From positions 1-64,000 of the forward strand of contig JAUCBJ010006617.1 of NCBI GenBank assembly GCA_032718475.1: 64,000 nt of DNA, written 5' to 3'. A program made the position numbers and the translations under genes. Below, in pieces: positions 24,006-36,600 of the stretch (within the stretch, counting starts at the first letter, position 1; every line of letters begins with the position of its first letter). The notes under the pieces were generated by a model. That model saw only the letters and a program-made list of their open reading frames with translations, was not told the DNA's origin and did no database searches. Source of the DNA: Nemertoderma westbladi (taxonomy: Eukaryota > Xenacoelomorpha > Nemertodermatida > Nemertodermatidae).

Positions 24006-24080
24006 GCGCAGTGGTCAGATGGGTTAAGGCGTTGGTTTCATTGTAGGTAGCTTACGGGTTCGAATCCCAGTCGGGAATTT
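24006..24080 (+). repeat. tRNA-like sequence, probable SINE head
   Basis: GTGGTCAGATGGGTTAAGG (A-box-like) at 24011-24029 is followed by GGGTTCGAATCCC (a good B box and T-loop) at 24056-24068, about 45 bp apart. The layout is that of an RNA polymerase III promoter in a tRNA-derived SINE or decayed Ser/Leu-type tRNA. The acceptor stem and anticodon stem do not pair convincingly, so I do not call a functional tRNA. Confidence 0.5.
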
Positions 24081-24212
24081 GCATTTTTGGGCTATTAATT
24101 TTCCATTTGATTAAAATAGATAGGCCAATGAGGTGCGTACAACATGTGGAATGATGAGTTGGGCCAATCATAGGGCATCGAACATCTTATTGCTCCAATG
24201 TGAGGCCATGGA

Positions 24213-25522
24213 TTCGCATCAGGGATCCCATTGAGAGACTGCTCCGTGGAAATCAGAATGGGTTCCGTAAAGGTCGTGGGACCATGGAGCCCATTTTGGC
24301 ACTTAGAAGGATAATTGAAGAATTATCAAAAAAGAAAGACAGGCATCTGGCTGTTATCTTTGTTGACTTCTTCAAGGCCTTTGATTCAGTCTCTCGTTCA
24401 CGTATTTTCAGCATACTTTCATTATATGGGATTCCTGATGAAATTATTGCAGCAATCAGATCAGTATACGATGGTTCGACAACATTTGTGTCTACTGTTG
24501 ACGGTGACTCAGAACCATTTGAAATGTTATGGGGAGTCCTCCAAGGAGACACACTTGCACCATTCTTGTTCATAATTGTTGTTGACTATGTTCTACGCAT
24601 GTCCTTAGATCATCATAATGATGATGGGGTGATGATAACTCCACCTACTGGCTCCAGAAGTCGAGGAAATCCTGCCAAGTACCTAACTGATCTAGACTTT
24701 GCTGATGACTTAGGAGTACTCTCAGAACCACTAGAGGGAGCCCAACGGCTCCTCAGCTCATTAGAACATGCTGCTTCTAGTGTTGGTCTTTTTATTAACT
24801 CCAGAAAGACCAAAGTTTTGACAGTTAACTTTGAAAGTCCTCAGCAAGTCTCTGATCGGATGAGCATAAGCTCAAAGGATGGTATGCTTGAGCATGTGGA
24901 CGACTTCTGTTACAGTACCTGGGATCATGGATCCGGAAGTCAGGTGAGGACCTTCGAATACGTAAGGGAAAGACATGGGCAGCCTTGAATAGGCTTTCCA
25001 GGATTTGGAAGTCACCGAGAATTAATCGGAAACTTAAGGTCCGATTATTTAGAGCAGCAGTAGTTCCAGTACTCCTCTATGGGAGTCCATGCTGGGCTCT
25101 AACTGCTGAGAACACCAAATCTCTGGATGGCACATTCACAAGAATGCTACGCCGGGTTCATTGTGTCAAGTACAATGCACACATCTCCAACGAGACACTA
25201 TATAACATTGGAGGTGTCTCATTGGTTCCGCCAAGCTTGACACTAGAACAAAATCGCCCCGCTTTGCAGGACATTGCTTTCGCCGAGAGGACCAGCCAGT
25301 GCATAATCTCGTACTTTGGCAGCCTCATGGAGTGAATAAGCATGGTGGACAGCCCATGACTTTCTTGAGACGCATCTTAAAGGACACTGGCCTTGAAGAT
25401 GCGGATAATCTAGCAAATGTCATGGGTGATAGGGAGTTGTGGCGGAGCAATTTTGTCGATAAGCCGGCACAGCATTCTTAAAAATGCAGTTGCAATGCAG
25501 CATGCCGATCCCAGTAGTAGTA
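24213..25522 (+). mobile_element. LINE copy 2 (same family as copy 1), broken
   Basis: Closely matches 13417-14723 of copy 1: GNQNGFRKGRG, VIFVDFFKAFDSV, GVLQGDTLAPFLF, FADDLGVLS, LYGSPCWALT, and the same 3' end CATGCCGATC plus (AGT)n. It keeps an undisturbed frame at the copy-1 stop (LFINSRKTK) but has its own breaks: a 5-bp insertion near 24915 in the YLGSW region and a 1-bp deletion near 25257. The 5' end is missing. It is followed at once by the BEL/Pao LTR. Confidence 0.9.
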
Positions 25523-25534
25523 TGGAATGCCCTA

Positions 25535-25576
25535 GAATGTTCTAGTAGATTCTATGTCCCAGATTTGCTATATAAG
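25535..25576 (+). promoter_or_regulatory. BEL/Pao LTR promoter: heat-shock-element-like pentamers plus TATA box
   Basis: GAA (25535), TTC (25540), GTA (25545) and TTC (25550) are spaced exactly 5 bp apart, giving three perfect and one imperfect unit of the alternating nGAAnnTTCn heat-shock element. TATATAAG at 25569-25576 lies 17 bp downstream of the last unit, an arrangement like inducible hsp promoters. Function is inferred. Confidence 0.5.
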
Positions 25577-25795
25577 GGCCGGTTTGCCTTCGGTTATCAC
25601 ACACACACTCTCACTAATATCACTTGCACAACCTAATATTAGTCTTGTTTGCCAGTCAATATCTCTTTGCTTAGTTTAGTTATTATTTGTAAAGTGAAGT
25701 GATAAGTTTTGTAAATTACTAGTAGTAGTTACTAGCTTACCTTAGATTGCTTTCAGTATACAATGATGTATAATGCGTGACGTATATAATAGACA

Positions 25796-26150
25796 TGAGT
25801 GATACACCACATTCGACTCAATACCAACCTACCGACTATGACTCGTGCGACCCGGACAGATCGACAGTAGACGAACCGAGAAGGAGAACCCGAGATTCTA
25901 CCGATGTCACACCGCATGCGTCGCCGGTACCGCGAATGGAAATACCGGAAGCCGCAACGCGTGGCGACGGCAGAATCGAAGATTTCCTTACCGTCCCGCA
26001 GACCAGATCGCTGGAACCGGACATGGTAAGTTTCGCTGGAAGTCAAGAGAATGTTATTAGGAGTATAGGAAGACACAAGGCCCAGATTACTCGAAACTTC
26101 GGAGAAGGTTTTCGCGTATTACGCGAATTAACCGACCCGATGTCGAGATA
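25796..26150 (+). pseudogene. BEL/Pao gag N-terminal fragment
   Basis: ATG at 25796 opens 118 codons (MSDTPHSTQYQPTDYDS...), rich in Asp, Arg, Thr and Pro, ending in a stop at 26149-26151. It has no recognised domain. Its position between an LTR promoter and a BEL pol piece makes gag the likely identity. A second gag-like piece continues downstream in another frame, so gag is broken. Confidence 0.5.
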
Positions 26151-26189
26151 ATGAGTTCTACACCTTACAGGTAAGAATAGTGAGTAGGG

Positions 26190-26485
26190 TACATGCCACC
26201 GTAGATAAACGTAGAGGTTTACACGAACTCGCCGAGTTGCGTGGCGACAACTTTACGCAAGTAAAGATAATTGATAAGTTGGTAAGTGCGAGGGAAAGCC
26301 TCATTCAGTTTAAGTCGGTTGTAGGATCGACTCAACGAGAGCAACTCGATCAACTGATGGGTGAGTCAGCTTCCGACGCGATGTTACAGCCCGAAGAGGA
26401 AGAAGAACTATATTGCCTGGGCGGGAGATTAGAAACGCTCACCAATTTTCTTCAAAATTCTTCATTAATATTCTGTGCAGGTTGA
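26190..26485 (+). pseudogene. BEL/Pao gag middle fragment
   Basis: A frame of about 95 residues (VHATVDKRRGLHELAELRGD, then LVSARESLIQFKSVV), helical and charged, with an acidic EEEEELYCLGGRL segment, ending in a stop. It is likely the continuation of gag after a frame break. No zinc knuckle is present, so the gag C-terminus is deleted. Confidence 0.45.
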
Positions 26486-26580
26486 CACTAGACACCGCGG
26501 CGGACGACGACGTAGACGAGGGAGGACTATGGCGCAGTGCAAGCAGCGCTTGACCGTCTGCTGACTGAGCAGACCATTAA

Positions 26581-26958
26581 ATGGTTCTGTCGATCGAGAC
26601 CGCTATGTCAGAACAGGAAAAACGGCCATTAAATATTATGAAAGATACCATTCGCCAGACCGCGAATGGCCACTACGAAGTTGGCATGTTGTGGCGCCAT
26701 GGACAACCTAAGCTCGTCAACAATTACCTGCTTGCTTTGAGGCGACTCAAATCAATACGGCAGCGGTTGTTGCGAGATGAGACGGCCCATATGCAATACA
26801 ACGCGCAACTTCAGACGTATCTCCAAAAGGGATACGTCATTAGGATGTTAAATCCCGAGGTAACCACAGATCAAACATATTACCTGCCACACCATTTTGT
26901 TCGACACCCGGACAAACCTGGCAAGGTGCGTGTAGTCAATATATATATTTCTTTTTAA
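26581..26958 (+). pseudogene. BEL/Pao pol fragment, N-terminus of RT region
   Basis: The sequence runs IETAMSEQEKRPLNIMKDT, HYEVGMLWRHGQPKLVNNYL, ALRRLKSIRQRLLRDE, YLQKGYVIRMLNPE, YYLPHHFVRHPDKPGKVRVV. This order (YEVGLLW, NN, A..RL..L...L, YLPHH, P.K.GKVRVV) is the diagnostic opening of the BEL/Pao reverse transcriptase. The frame dies after VRVV, before the catalytic palm, so no active enzyme can be made. Confidence 0.88.
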
Positions 26959-27076
26959 TCCAGGTCTGGAGGCCCATAATTAACATAAATGACAAATTAC
27001 AATAATATAATTATTAGATCACAGCACAAGTTAATAGTAAAATATACGTATAATGAATAGAGTCTATTTCAAAGTT
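26959..27076. other. Junction sequence between BEL/Pao and minus-strand LINE
   Basis: AT-rich sequence. It probably contains the 3' UTR of the minus-strand LINE at 27077. No other feature was seen. Confidence 0.4.
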
Positions 27077-27650
27077 CTAAAAATCCATATTTATCATTTC
27101 CCGTATTCTGCTTGAAGGGGCTGTCACTTCCGATATTGTTTGCACTAAAATATTTGTAGAACTTTCGATGCGTGACCATAGTGATCGAATTGCGTTATAC
27201 CGTACGTGAATGAATTTGCACAAGTTAAGCTCGCCAAACATTAGCGATACACTGCAGTCATATTTATACCCAAATAATTTCCTAGCTATATTGTTATAAC
27301 CCACTCTAAATTTGTTGTATAATCTTGCGTCAAAATTGCGGCGAGCCCATAATGAGTTACAATAGAATTGTGAACAGAAAGCTAAAAATAGTTTCCGTTT
27401 TACATTAATCGAGCAGACACCAAATTTCCTAATTAACATATTGCCACGTCTATAAAGTGCATGTAACTGATTGATAATGTCATGCCCGTCATCTGTGGAA
27501 GCATGAATAATATGGCCTAGATACTTAAATTGATCTACTTGTTCTAACATAACACCATTTATATTAATTTTTGTTGTTACAATAGTTGTATTCGATTTCG
27601 GCACAAAACACATTAATTTGGACTTTTTCACGTTAATCTTGATTGAATGT
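27077..27650 (-). pseudogene. LINE fragment B, RT thumb and C-terminus
   Basis: On the minus strand: NVKKSKLMCFVPKSNT, VDQFKYLGHIIHASTDDGHD, LYRRGNMLIRKFG, FCSQFYCNSLWARRNFD, ending IREMINMDF. It is the same LINE group as fragment A (YLGHII..STDD..DI..Q..LY.R.N.L.RKFG) but diverged. The catalytic palm is missing because fragment A lies directly upstream on this strand, suggesting A inserted into B. Confidence 0.8.
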
Positions 27651-28871
27651 AATTTTGAATATTTTTATTTTTATTTATTTACTCTTTATTCCGCACCAGG
27701 AGGCACATAGCTACAGAACAACATAACAAATACCTACCACATTACAGTATGCAGTAGGCCTACGTACAGCACAAAATATATACATTAATATGATAATACT
27801 AAAAAATAATAATAATAAGTCTTAAAAGTGACGGTTTCACGAAACGAAAAACCGTGAGAATGGTCTGCAAGCAGAGTAAATGGTTCGCACCAAATCATTA
27901 TGAGATTCACTGACCCGTTTAAAAAGGCTGTGTACAGATCTGCTGTGAATATGACACAGCATTGGCAGATTTAATGTGCCGAATGAGAGTGAGATACTGG
28001 TTGGTTCATCGCCAGTAGCGCAATTGTTATACGCAACTTGTATTTTATCGTATACACGTTGAGAATAATTTGAACGGGTCCACAGACTGTTACCATATAT
28101 AGGAGTACAAAATGCACGAAATAAGGAAGTCTTAACAGCAACGGAGGCATTGCCAAACTTCCTAACAAGGGTATTCGCTCTAGCATACAATGAATGCATT
28201 TGATTAATGATGTCACAATCGTCATCAGTTGATGACGTAATAATATGTCCGAGATAGTTGAAAGAATCCACTATAGGAATATATGCTCCATATAATGTAA
28301 TTTTAGTGCAACTCGTTAGAGAGAATGATTTCAGAATGAAGTACACACATTTAGTTTTCTTCACATTAAAAATAATGGAGTTATTGTTAGCATAACTAAC
28401 CGCTATGTTAACCAATTTCTGTAAGCCGACAATTGAGTTTGACAACAAACACAGATCGTCTGCATACAGTAAATGGTTTATTCTAGTGGATCCAATCATA
28501 CAGCCTACCCCGCTTGCATTAAAGATAATACTGAGGTCATCGACGTAGATATTATAGAATATCTGAGAAAGAATTCTCCCCTGTCCAGTGCCATTGGTTA
28601 CATGGAATGAGGTAGAGACCACACCGTCCCAGCATACCTGCAGTAATTGAGTACGGTATCCGAACTTAATCAGACAAACTATATAAACAGGTACACCACG
28701 GTTAAGTAGTTTGTTGAAAAGGTTATAATGGTTAACGCGGTCGAATGCCTTGGAGGCATCGAGCATACAGACATAGACACACGAGTTGTACACAGTAACA
28801 CTGCCTAGACTTACAAACCGGAACCCATGCTGGTTGGGCTGTGTATATGTAACGATAGTACACAGTAACAC
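27651..28871 (-). pseudogene. LINE fragment A, RT (YADD present), 5' end lost in the 70-bp array
   Basis: The minus-strand frame 28871-27837 gives NQHGFRFVSLGSVTVYNSCV, YVCMLDASKAFDRVNHYNLF, GTGQGRILSQIFYNIYVDDL, LLYADDLCLLSNSI (YADD around 28455-28466), SFNYLGHIITSSTDDD and LYARANTLVRKFG. The 3' end is A-rich on the minus strand with AATAAA-like pieces around 27660-27695. The N-terminal side of RT is missing: upstream of the NQHGFR motif the sequence dissolves into tandem 70-bp copies of that same segment. The spacing from GFR to LDASKAFD looks shorter than usual for the family. Confidence 0.88.
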
Positions 28872-31800
28872 TGCCTAGACTTACAAACCGGAACCCATGC
28901 TGGTTGGGCTGTGTATATGTAACGATAGTACACAGTAACACTGCCTAGACTTACAAACCGGAACCCATGCTGGTTGGGCTGTGTATAGTAGTACACAGTA
29001 GCACTGCCTAGACTTACAAACCGGAACCCATGCTGGTTGGGCTGTGTATATGTAACGATAGTACACAGTAACACTGCCTAGACTTACAAACCGGAACCCA
29101 TGCTGGTTGGGCTGTGTATATGTAACGATAGTACACAGTAACACTGCCTAGACTTACAAACCGGAACCCATGCTGGTTGGGCTGTGTATATGTAACGATA
29201 GTACACAGTAACACTGCCTAGACTTACAAACCGGAACCCATGCTGGTTGGGCTGTGTATATGTAACGATAGTACACAGTAACACTGCCTAGACTTACAAA
29301 CCGGAACCCATGCTGGTTGGGCTGTGTATATGTAACGATAGTACACAGTAACACTGCCTAGACTTACAAACCGGAACCCATGCTGGTTGGGCTGTGTATA
29401 TGTAACGACGCTAGGTGGCGTTCCAATCATATCAGTTATAAGCAAGGTTAACAATATATATATGGATTTAAACTTAAATCGAGCAAAATGCGCACTGCCG
29501 GTAGCATTTTATAGGCTTATAGTAGTACACAGTAACACTGCCTAGACTTACAAACCGGAACCCATGCTGGTTGGGCTGTGTATATGTAACGATAGTACAC
29601 AGTAACACTGCCTAGACTTACAAACCGGAACCCATGCTGGTTGGGCTGTGTATATGTAACGATAGTACACAGTAACACTGCCTAGACTTACAAACCGGAA
29701 CCCATGCTGGTTGGGCTGTGTATATGTAACGATAGTACACAGTAACACTGCCTAGACTTACAAACCGGAACCCATGCTGGTTGGGCTGTGTATATGTAAC
29801 GATAGTACACAGTAACACTGCCTAGACTTACAAACCGGAACCCATGCTGGTTGGGCTGTGTATATGTAACGATAGTACACAGTAACACTGCCTAGACTTA
29901 CAAACCGGAACCCATGCTGGTTGGGCTGTGTATATGTAACGACGCTAGGTGGCGTTCCAATCATATCAGTTATAAGCAAGGTTAACAATATATATATGGA
30001 TTTAAACTTAAATCGAGCAAAATGCGCACTGCCGGTAGCATTTTATAGGCTTATAGTAGTACACAGTAACACTGCCTAGACTTACAAACCGGAACCCATG
30101 CTGGTTGGGCTGTGTATATGTAACGATAGTACACAGTAACACTGCCTAGACTTACAAACCGGAACCCATGCTGGTTGGGCTGTGTATATGTAACGATAGT
30201 ACACAGTAACACTGCCTAGACTTACAAACCGGAACCCATGCTGGTTGGGCTGTGTATATGTAACGATAGTACACAGTAACACTGCCTAGACTTACAAACC
30301 GGAACCCATGCTGGTTGGGCTGTGTATATGTAACGATAGTACACAGTAACACTGCCTAGACTTACAAACCGGAACCCATGCTGGTTGGGCTGTGTATATG
30401 TAACGACGCTAGGTGGCGTTCCAATCATATCAGTTATAAGCAAGGTTAACAATATATATATGGATTTAAACTTAAATCGAGCAAAATGCGCACTGCCGGT
30501 AGCATTTTATAGGCTTATAGTAGTACACAGTAACACTGCCTAGACTTACAAACCGGAACCCATGCTGGTTGGGCTGTGTATATGTAACGATAGTATACAG
30601 TAACACTGCCTAGACTTACAAACCGGAACCCATGCTGGTTGGGCTGTGTATATGTAACGATAGTACACAGTAACACTGCCTAGACTTACAAACCGGAACC
30701 CATGCTGGTTGGGCTGTGTATATGTAACGATAGTACACAGTAACACTGCCTAGACTTACAAACCGGAACCCATGCTGGTTGGGCTGTGTATATGTAACGA
30801 TAGTACACAGTAACACCGCCTAGACTTACAAACCGGAACCCATGCTGGTTGGGCTGTGTATATGTAACGATAGTACACAGTAACACTGCCTAGACTTACA
30901 AACCGGAACCCATGCTGGTTGGGCTGTGTATATGTAACGATAGTACACAGTAACACCGCCTAGACTTACAAACCGGAACCCATGCTGGTTGGGCTGTGTA
31001 TATGTAACGATAGTATACAGTAACACTGCCTAGACTTACAAACCGGAACCCATGCTGGTTGGGCTGTGTATATGTAACGATAGTACACAGTAACACCGCC
31101 TAGACTTACAAACCGGAACCCATGCTGGTTGGGCTGTGTATAGTAGTACACAGTAACACTGCCTAGACTTACAAACCGGAACCCATGCTGGTTGGGCTGT
31201 GTATATGTAACGATAGTACACAGTAACACCGCCTAGACTTACAAACCGGAACCCATGCTGGTTGGGCTGTGTATATGTAACGATAGTACACAGTAACACT
31301 GCCTAGACTTACAAACCGGAACCCATGCTGGTTGGGCTGTGTATATGTAACGATAGTACACAGTAACACTGCCTAGACTTACAAACCGGAACCCATGCTG
31401 GTTGGGCTGTGTATATGTAACGATAGTACACAGTAACACTACCTAGACTTACAAACCGGAACCCATGCTGGTTGGGCTGTGTATATGTAACGATAGTACA
31501 CAGTAACACCGCCTAGACTTACAAACCGGAACCCATGCTGGTTGGGCTGTGTATATGTAACGATAGTACACAGTAACACTGCCTAGACTTACAAACCGGA
31601 ACCCATGCTGGTTGGGCTGTGTATATGTAACGATAGTACACAGTAACACTGCCTAGACTTACAAACCGGAACCCATGCTGGTTGGGCTGTGTATATGTAA
31701 CGATAGTACACAGTAACACTACCTAGACTTACAAACCGGAACCCATGCTGGTTGGGCTGTGTATATGTAACGATAGTACACAGTAACACTGCCTAGACTT

Positions 31801-34800
31801 ACAAACCGGAACCCATGCTGGTTGGGCTGTGTATATGTAACGATAGTACACAGTAACACCGCCTAGACTTACAAACCGGAACCCATGCTGGTTGGGCTGT
31901 GTATATGTAACGATAGTACACAGTAACACTGCCTAGACTTACAAACCGGAACCCATGCTGGTTGGGCTGTGTATATGTAACGATAGTACACAGTAACACT
32001 GCCTAGACTTACAAACCGGAACCCATGCTGGTTGGGCTGTGTATATGTAACGATAGTACACAGTAACACTGCCTAGACTTACAAACCGGAACCCATGCTG
32101 GTTGGGCTGTGTATATGTAACGATAGTACACAGTAACACCGCCTAGACTTACAAACCGGAACCCATGCTGGTTGGGCTGTGTATATGTAACGATAGTACA
32201 CAGTAACACTGCCTAGACTTACAAACCGGAACCCATGCTGGTTGGGCTGTGTATATGTAACGATAGTACACAGTAACACTGCCTAGACTTACAAACCGGA
32301 ACCCATGCTGGTTGGGCTGTGTATAGTAGTACACAGTAGCACTGCCTAGACTTACAAACCGGAACCCATGCTGGTTGGGCTGTGTATAGTAGTACACAGT
32401 AACACTGCCTAGACTTACAAACCGGAACCCATGCTGGTTGGGCTGTGTATATGTAACGATAGTACACAGTAACACTGCCTAGACTTACAAACCGGAACCC
32501 ATGCTGGTTGGGCTGTGTATAGTAGTACACAGTAACACTGCCTAGACTTACAAACCGGAACCCATGCTGGTTGGGCTGTGTATATGTAACGATAGTACAC
32601 AGTAACACTGCCTAGACTTACAAACCGGAACCCATGCTGGTTGGGCTGTGTATAGTAGTACACAGTAGCACTGCCTAGACTTACAAACCGGAACCCATGC
32701 TGGTTGGGCTGTGTATATGTAACGATAGTACACAGTAACACTGCCTAGACTTACAAACCGGAACCCATGCTGGTTGGGCTGTGTATAGTAGTACACAGTA
32801 ACACTGCCTAGACTTACAAACCGGAACCCATGCTGGTTGGGCTGTGTATAGTAGTACACAGTAGCACTGCCTAGACTTACAAACCGGAACCCATGCTGGT
32901 TGGGCTGTGTATATGTAACGATAGTACACAGTAACACTGCCTAGACTTACAAACCGGAACCCATGCTGGTTGGGCTGTGTATATGTAACGATAGTACACA
33001 GTAACACTGCCTAGACTTACAAACCGGAACCCATGCTGGTTGGGCTGTGTATATGTAACGATAGTACACAGTAACACTGCCTAGACTTACAAACCGGAAC
33101 CCATGCTGGTTGGGCTGTGTATATGTAACGATAGTACACAGTAACACTGCCTAGACTTACAAACCGGAACCCATGCTGGTTGGGCTGTGTATATGTACGA
33201 TAGTACACAGTAACACTGCCTAGACTTACAAACCGGAACCCATGCTGGTTGGGCTGTGTATATGTAACGATAGTACACAGTAACACTGCCTAGACTTACA
33301 AACCGGAACCCATGCTGGTTGGGCTGTGTATAGTAGTACACAGTAGCACTGCCTAGACTTACAAACCGGAACCCATGCTGGTTGGGCTGTGTATAGTAGT
33401 ACACAGTAGCACTGCCTAGACTTACAAACCGGAACCCATGCTGGTTGGGCTGTGTATAGTAGTACACAGTAACACTGCCTAGACTTACAAACCGGAACCC
33501 ATGCTGGTTGGGCTGTGTATATGTAACGATAGTACACAGTAACACTGCCTAGACTTACAAACCGGAACCCATGCTGGTTGGGCTGTGTATAGTAGTACAC
33601 AGTAACACTGCCTAGACTTACAAACCGGAACCCATGCTGGTTGGGCTGTGTATATGTAACGATAGTACACAGTAACACTGCCTAGACTTACAAACCGGAA
33701 CCCATGCTGGTTGGGCTGTGTATAGTAGTACACAGTAGCACTGCCTAGACTTACAAACCGGAACCCATGCTGGTTGGGCTGTGTATATGTAACGATAGTA
33801 CACAGTAACACTGCCTAGACTTACAAACCGGAACCCATGCTGGTTGGGCTGTGTATAGTAGTACACAGTAGCACTGCCTAGACTTACAAACCGGAACCCA
33901 TGCTGGTTGGGCTGTGTATATGTAACGATAGTACACAGTAACACTGCCTAGACTTACAAACCGGAACCCATGCTGGTTGGGCTGTGTATAGTAGTACACA
34001 GTAGCACTGCCTAGACTTACAAACCGGAACCCATGCTGGTTGGGCTGTGTATATGTAACGATAGTACACAGTAACACTGCCTAGACTTACAAACCGGAAC
34101 CCATGCTGGTTGGGCTGTGTATAGTAGTACACAGTAGCACTGCCTAGACTTACAAACCGGAACCCATGCTGGTTGGGCTGTGTATATGTAACGATAGTAC
34201 ACAGTAACACTGCCTAGACTTACAAACCGGAACCCATGCTGGTTGGGCTGTGTATAGTAGTACACAGTAACACTGCCTAGACTTACAAACCGGAACCCAT
34301 GCTGGTTGGGCTGTGTATAGTAGTACACAGTAACACTGCCTAGACTTACAAACCGGAACCCATGCTGGTTGGGCTGTGTATAGTAGTACACAGTAACACT
34401 GCCTAGACTTACAAACCGGAACCCATGCTGGTTGGGCTGTGTATAGTAGTACACAGTAACACTGCCTAGACTTACAAACCGGAACCCATGCTGGTTGGGC
34501 TGTGTATAGTAGTACACAGTAGCACTGCCTAGACTTACAAACCGGAACCCATGCTGGTTGGGCTGTGTATATGTAACGATAGTACACAGTAACACTGCCT
34601 AGACTTACAAACCGGAACCCATGCTGGTTGGGCTGTGTATAGTAGTACACAGTAGCACTGCCTAGACTTACAAACCGGAACCCATGCTGGTTGGGCTGTG
34701 TATAGTAGTACACAGTAACACTGCCTAGACTTACAATCCGGAACCCATGCTGGTTGGGCTGTGTATAGTAGTACACAGTAACACTGCCTAGACTTACAAA

Positions 34801-35304
34801 CCGGAACCCATGCTGGTTGGGCTGTGTATATGTAACGATAGTACACAGTAACACTGCCTAGACTTACAAACCGGAACCCATGCTGGTTGGGCTGTGTATA
34901 GTAGTACACAGTAGCACTGCCTAGACTTACAAACCGGAACCCATGCTGGTTGGGCTGTGTATATGTAACGATAGTACACAGTAACACTGCCTAGACTTAC
35001 AAACCGGAACCCATGCTGGTTGGGCTGTGTATAGTAGTACACAGTAGCACTGCCTAGACTTACAAACCGGAACCCATGCTGGTTGGGCTGTGTATAGTAG
35101 TACACAGTAACACTGCCTAGACTTACAAACCGGAACCCATGCTGGTTGGGCTGTGTATATGTAACGATAGTACACAGTAACACTGCCTAGACTTACAAAC
35201 CGGAACCCATGCTGGTTGGGCTGTGTATAGTAGTACACAGTAGCACTGCCTAGACTTACAAACCGGAACCCATGCTGGTTGGGCTGTGTATATGTAACGA
35301 TAGT
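28788..35304. repeat. 70/63-bp satellite array, left part, with three 114-bp spacers
   Basis: The unit starts GTACACAGTAACACTGCCTA and includes CTTACAAACCGGAACCCATG. The 70-bp form ends TATATGTAACGATA. The 63-bp form ends TATAGTA. In the right-hand third the two forms alternate to give 133-bp dimers. Three copies of a non-satellite spacer (starting CGCTAGGTGGCGT at 29409, 29943 and 30407) interrupt the left part. The minus-strand reading YTQPNQHGFRFVSLGSVTVY equals the start of the adjacent LINE RT frame. The array is split by the LTR element at 35305 and resumes at 42152. Confidence 0.97.
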
Positions 35305-35857
35305 TGTGACGGGATCTACGGATCCCGGTTTATCCGTTTGGGTTTTCTGCCCACGCGTCCCCGCCGTGTGTGAAAGGTAAAAGAGTTCTGATGTTGGGTA
35401 ATATGTATAAAGGTATAATAGTCTGACAGTTGATATAATATAGTATGACACAATAGGTAATATATAATGGCGGTAGCGGACGGTGACAGAAGTCCCCGTT
35501 CCACCCTACTGATCTGACTGAGTAAACTGAATAACTGACCGGTATGATTACTGGTAACTGGTTATATTGCACGGTGGTGGCCTTATTGCTACTCAATCGA
35601 TGCCTTTCTCCCCTCTGATTGGTTGATACCCCTGTTGGCACCCTTTGCCCCCCTCTGAAGTGCTTCCCTTCGCCCTTGCTGTTCTCTCTCTTGTCAGGGG
35701 AGTAACCCCTGACCCTTATTGTGTGTGTCTCCTTTGGGGCCTATTGTCCCCGTTTACTGGGCTGACACGAGGTTGATTGGTAATCAACCTCGTGCTCCCA
35801 ATATTGCTTTGTGGCTCACTCTATGGGTTTATGTTAGCGGAATTGGATAAGCTAACA
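35305..35857 (-). repeat. LTR, 3' copy relative to element sense (553 bp)
   Basis: It carries perfect inverted repeats: CACGAGGTTGATT/AATCAACCTCGTG with a GGT loop (35766-35794), and GTCAGGGG/CCCCTGAC (about 35694-35714). A TATA-like TATATTACC is on the minus strand near 35460. The boundary next to the polypurine tract is at 35857/35858. Confidence 0.93.
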
Positions 35858-36600
35858 CTCCCCCCCATGCTACCTTCCCGGTAAGAAGATAGCATCCAAC
35901 TCAAGTGCGCTACAATTCCGCTGGATCCCGATCTATTATCGGGTGTGGGGTGGGTCTATTTTTTCTTTTCGGAGTCGGCTTTCCAGGCCGCTCCCTATGG
36001 GTATGATGTCACTACCCTCTGGCGTCTCGTGTTGGGCCGATCGTGCGCTTCTCTCACACAATTTTTGTTTCCCCAACACTCTCACCACTCTACTCCAACT
36101 CTCGCATACTCCTGGACCTCCTCGTCCCACACTCTTCCTCTCACTTCTCCTCCCCCACACTTGAATTGCGCCCACGCTCTCTTCGCACTCCGCACTATTA
36201 TCTCTCCACTCTCTTGTCACTCCCTAAGGCTTTAATCTCTAATGCTACCCCTGTGCTATCATACTATCTACCTACTGCTTACTAACTCTAACTATCTAAC
36301 TAACTCTGCTAACTACTAACTCTTACTACTTCTAGCTCTAACTGAGAGCCTCTAACTTTCTACTGACTCTAACTCTCTACTAAGTCTAACTAACTCCTAC
36401 TAACTTTCTACTTCTACTAGCTCTACTTGACTCCTCCGAGTCTACCAACTCTGCTAACTAGCTCTACTAACTCTACTCCACTAGCTCTGCTAACTCTACT
36501 AACTAGCTCTACTAACTCTACTAACTAGCTCTACTAACTCTACTAACTAGCTCTACTAACTCTACTAACTAGCTCTACTAACTCTACTCCACTCTTCTAA
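35858..36600 (-). other. Element 3' region: polypurine tract then CT-rich non-coding sequence
   Basis: The first 9 bases are the complement of the purine tract next to the 3' LTR. The rest is C/T-rich on the + strand and grades into CTAACT/CTACTAACTAG simple repeats (36230-36600). Small frames here look like chance products of base bias. Confidence 0.7.

Larger units (their letters stand above)
25523..26958 (+). mobile_element. Broken BEL/Pao LTR retrotransposon: LTR, gag pieces and pol start
   Basis: It begins with an LTR-like promoter (TGGAATGCCC..., TATATAAG at 25569), then gag-like frames (25796-26150, 26190-26485) and a pol piece (26581-26958) with the BEL/Pao signature. Most of pol, integrase and the second LTR are absent. 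The pol similarity stops at about 26934, near GKVRVV. Two minus-strand LINEs and the 70-bp array follow. The element's 3' limit is therefore a truncation or later insertion point. Confidence 0.8.

Noticed and set aside
24006-24080. Functional tRNA gene
   Set aside because: The B box is good, but the acceptor and anticodon stems do not pair and no clear anticodon loop can be drawn.
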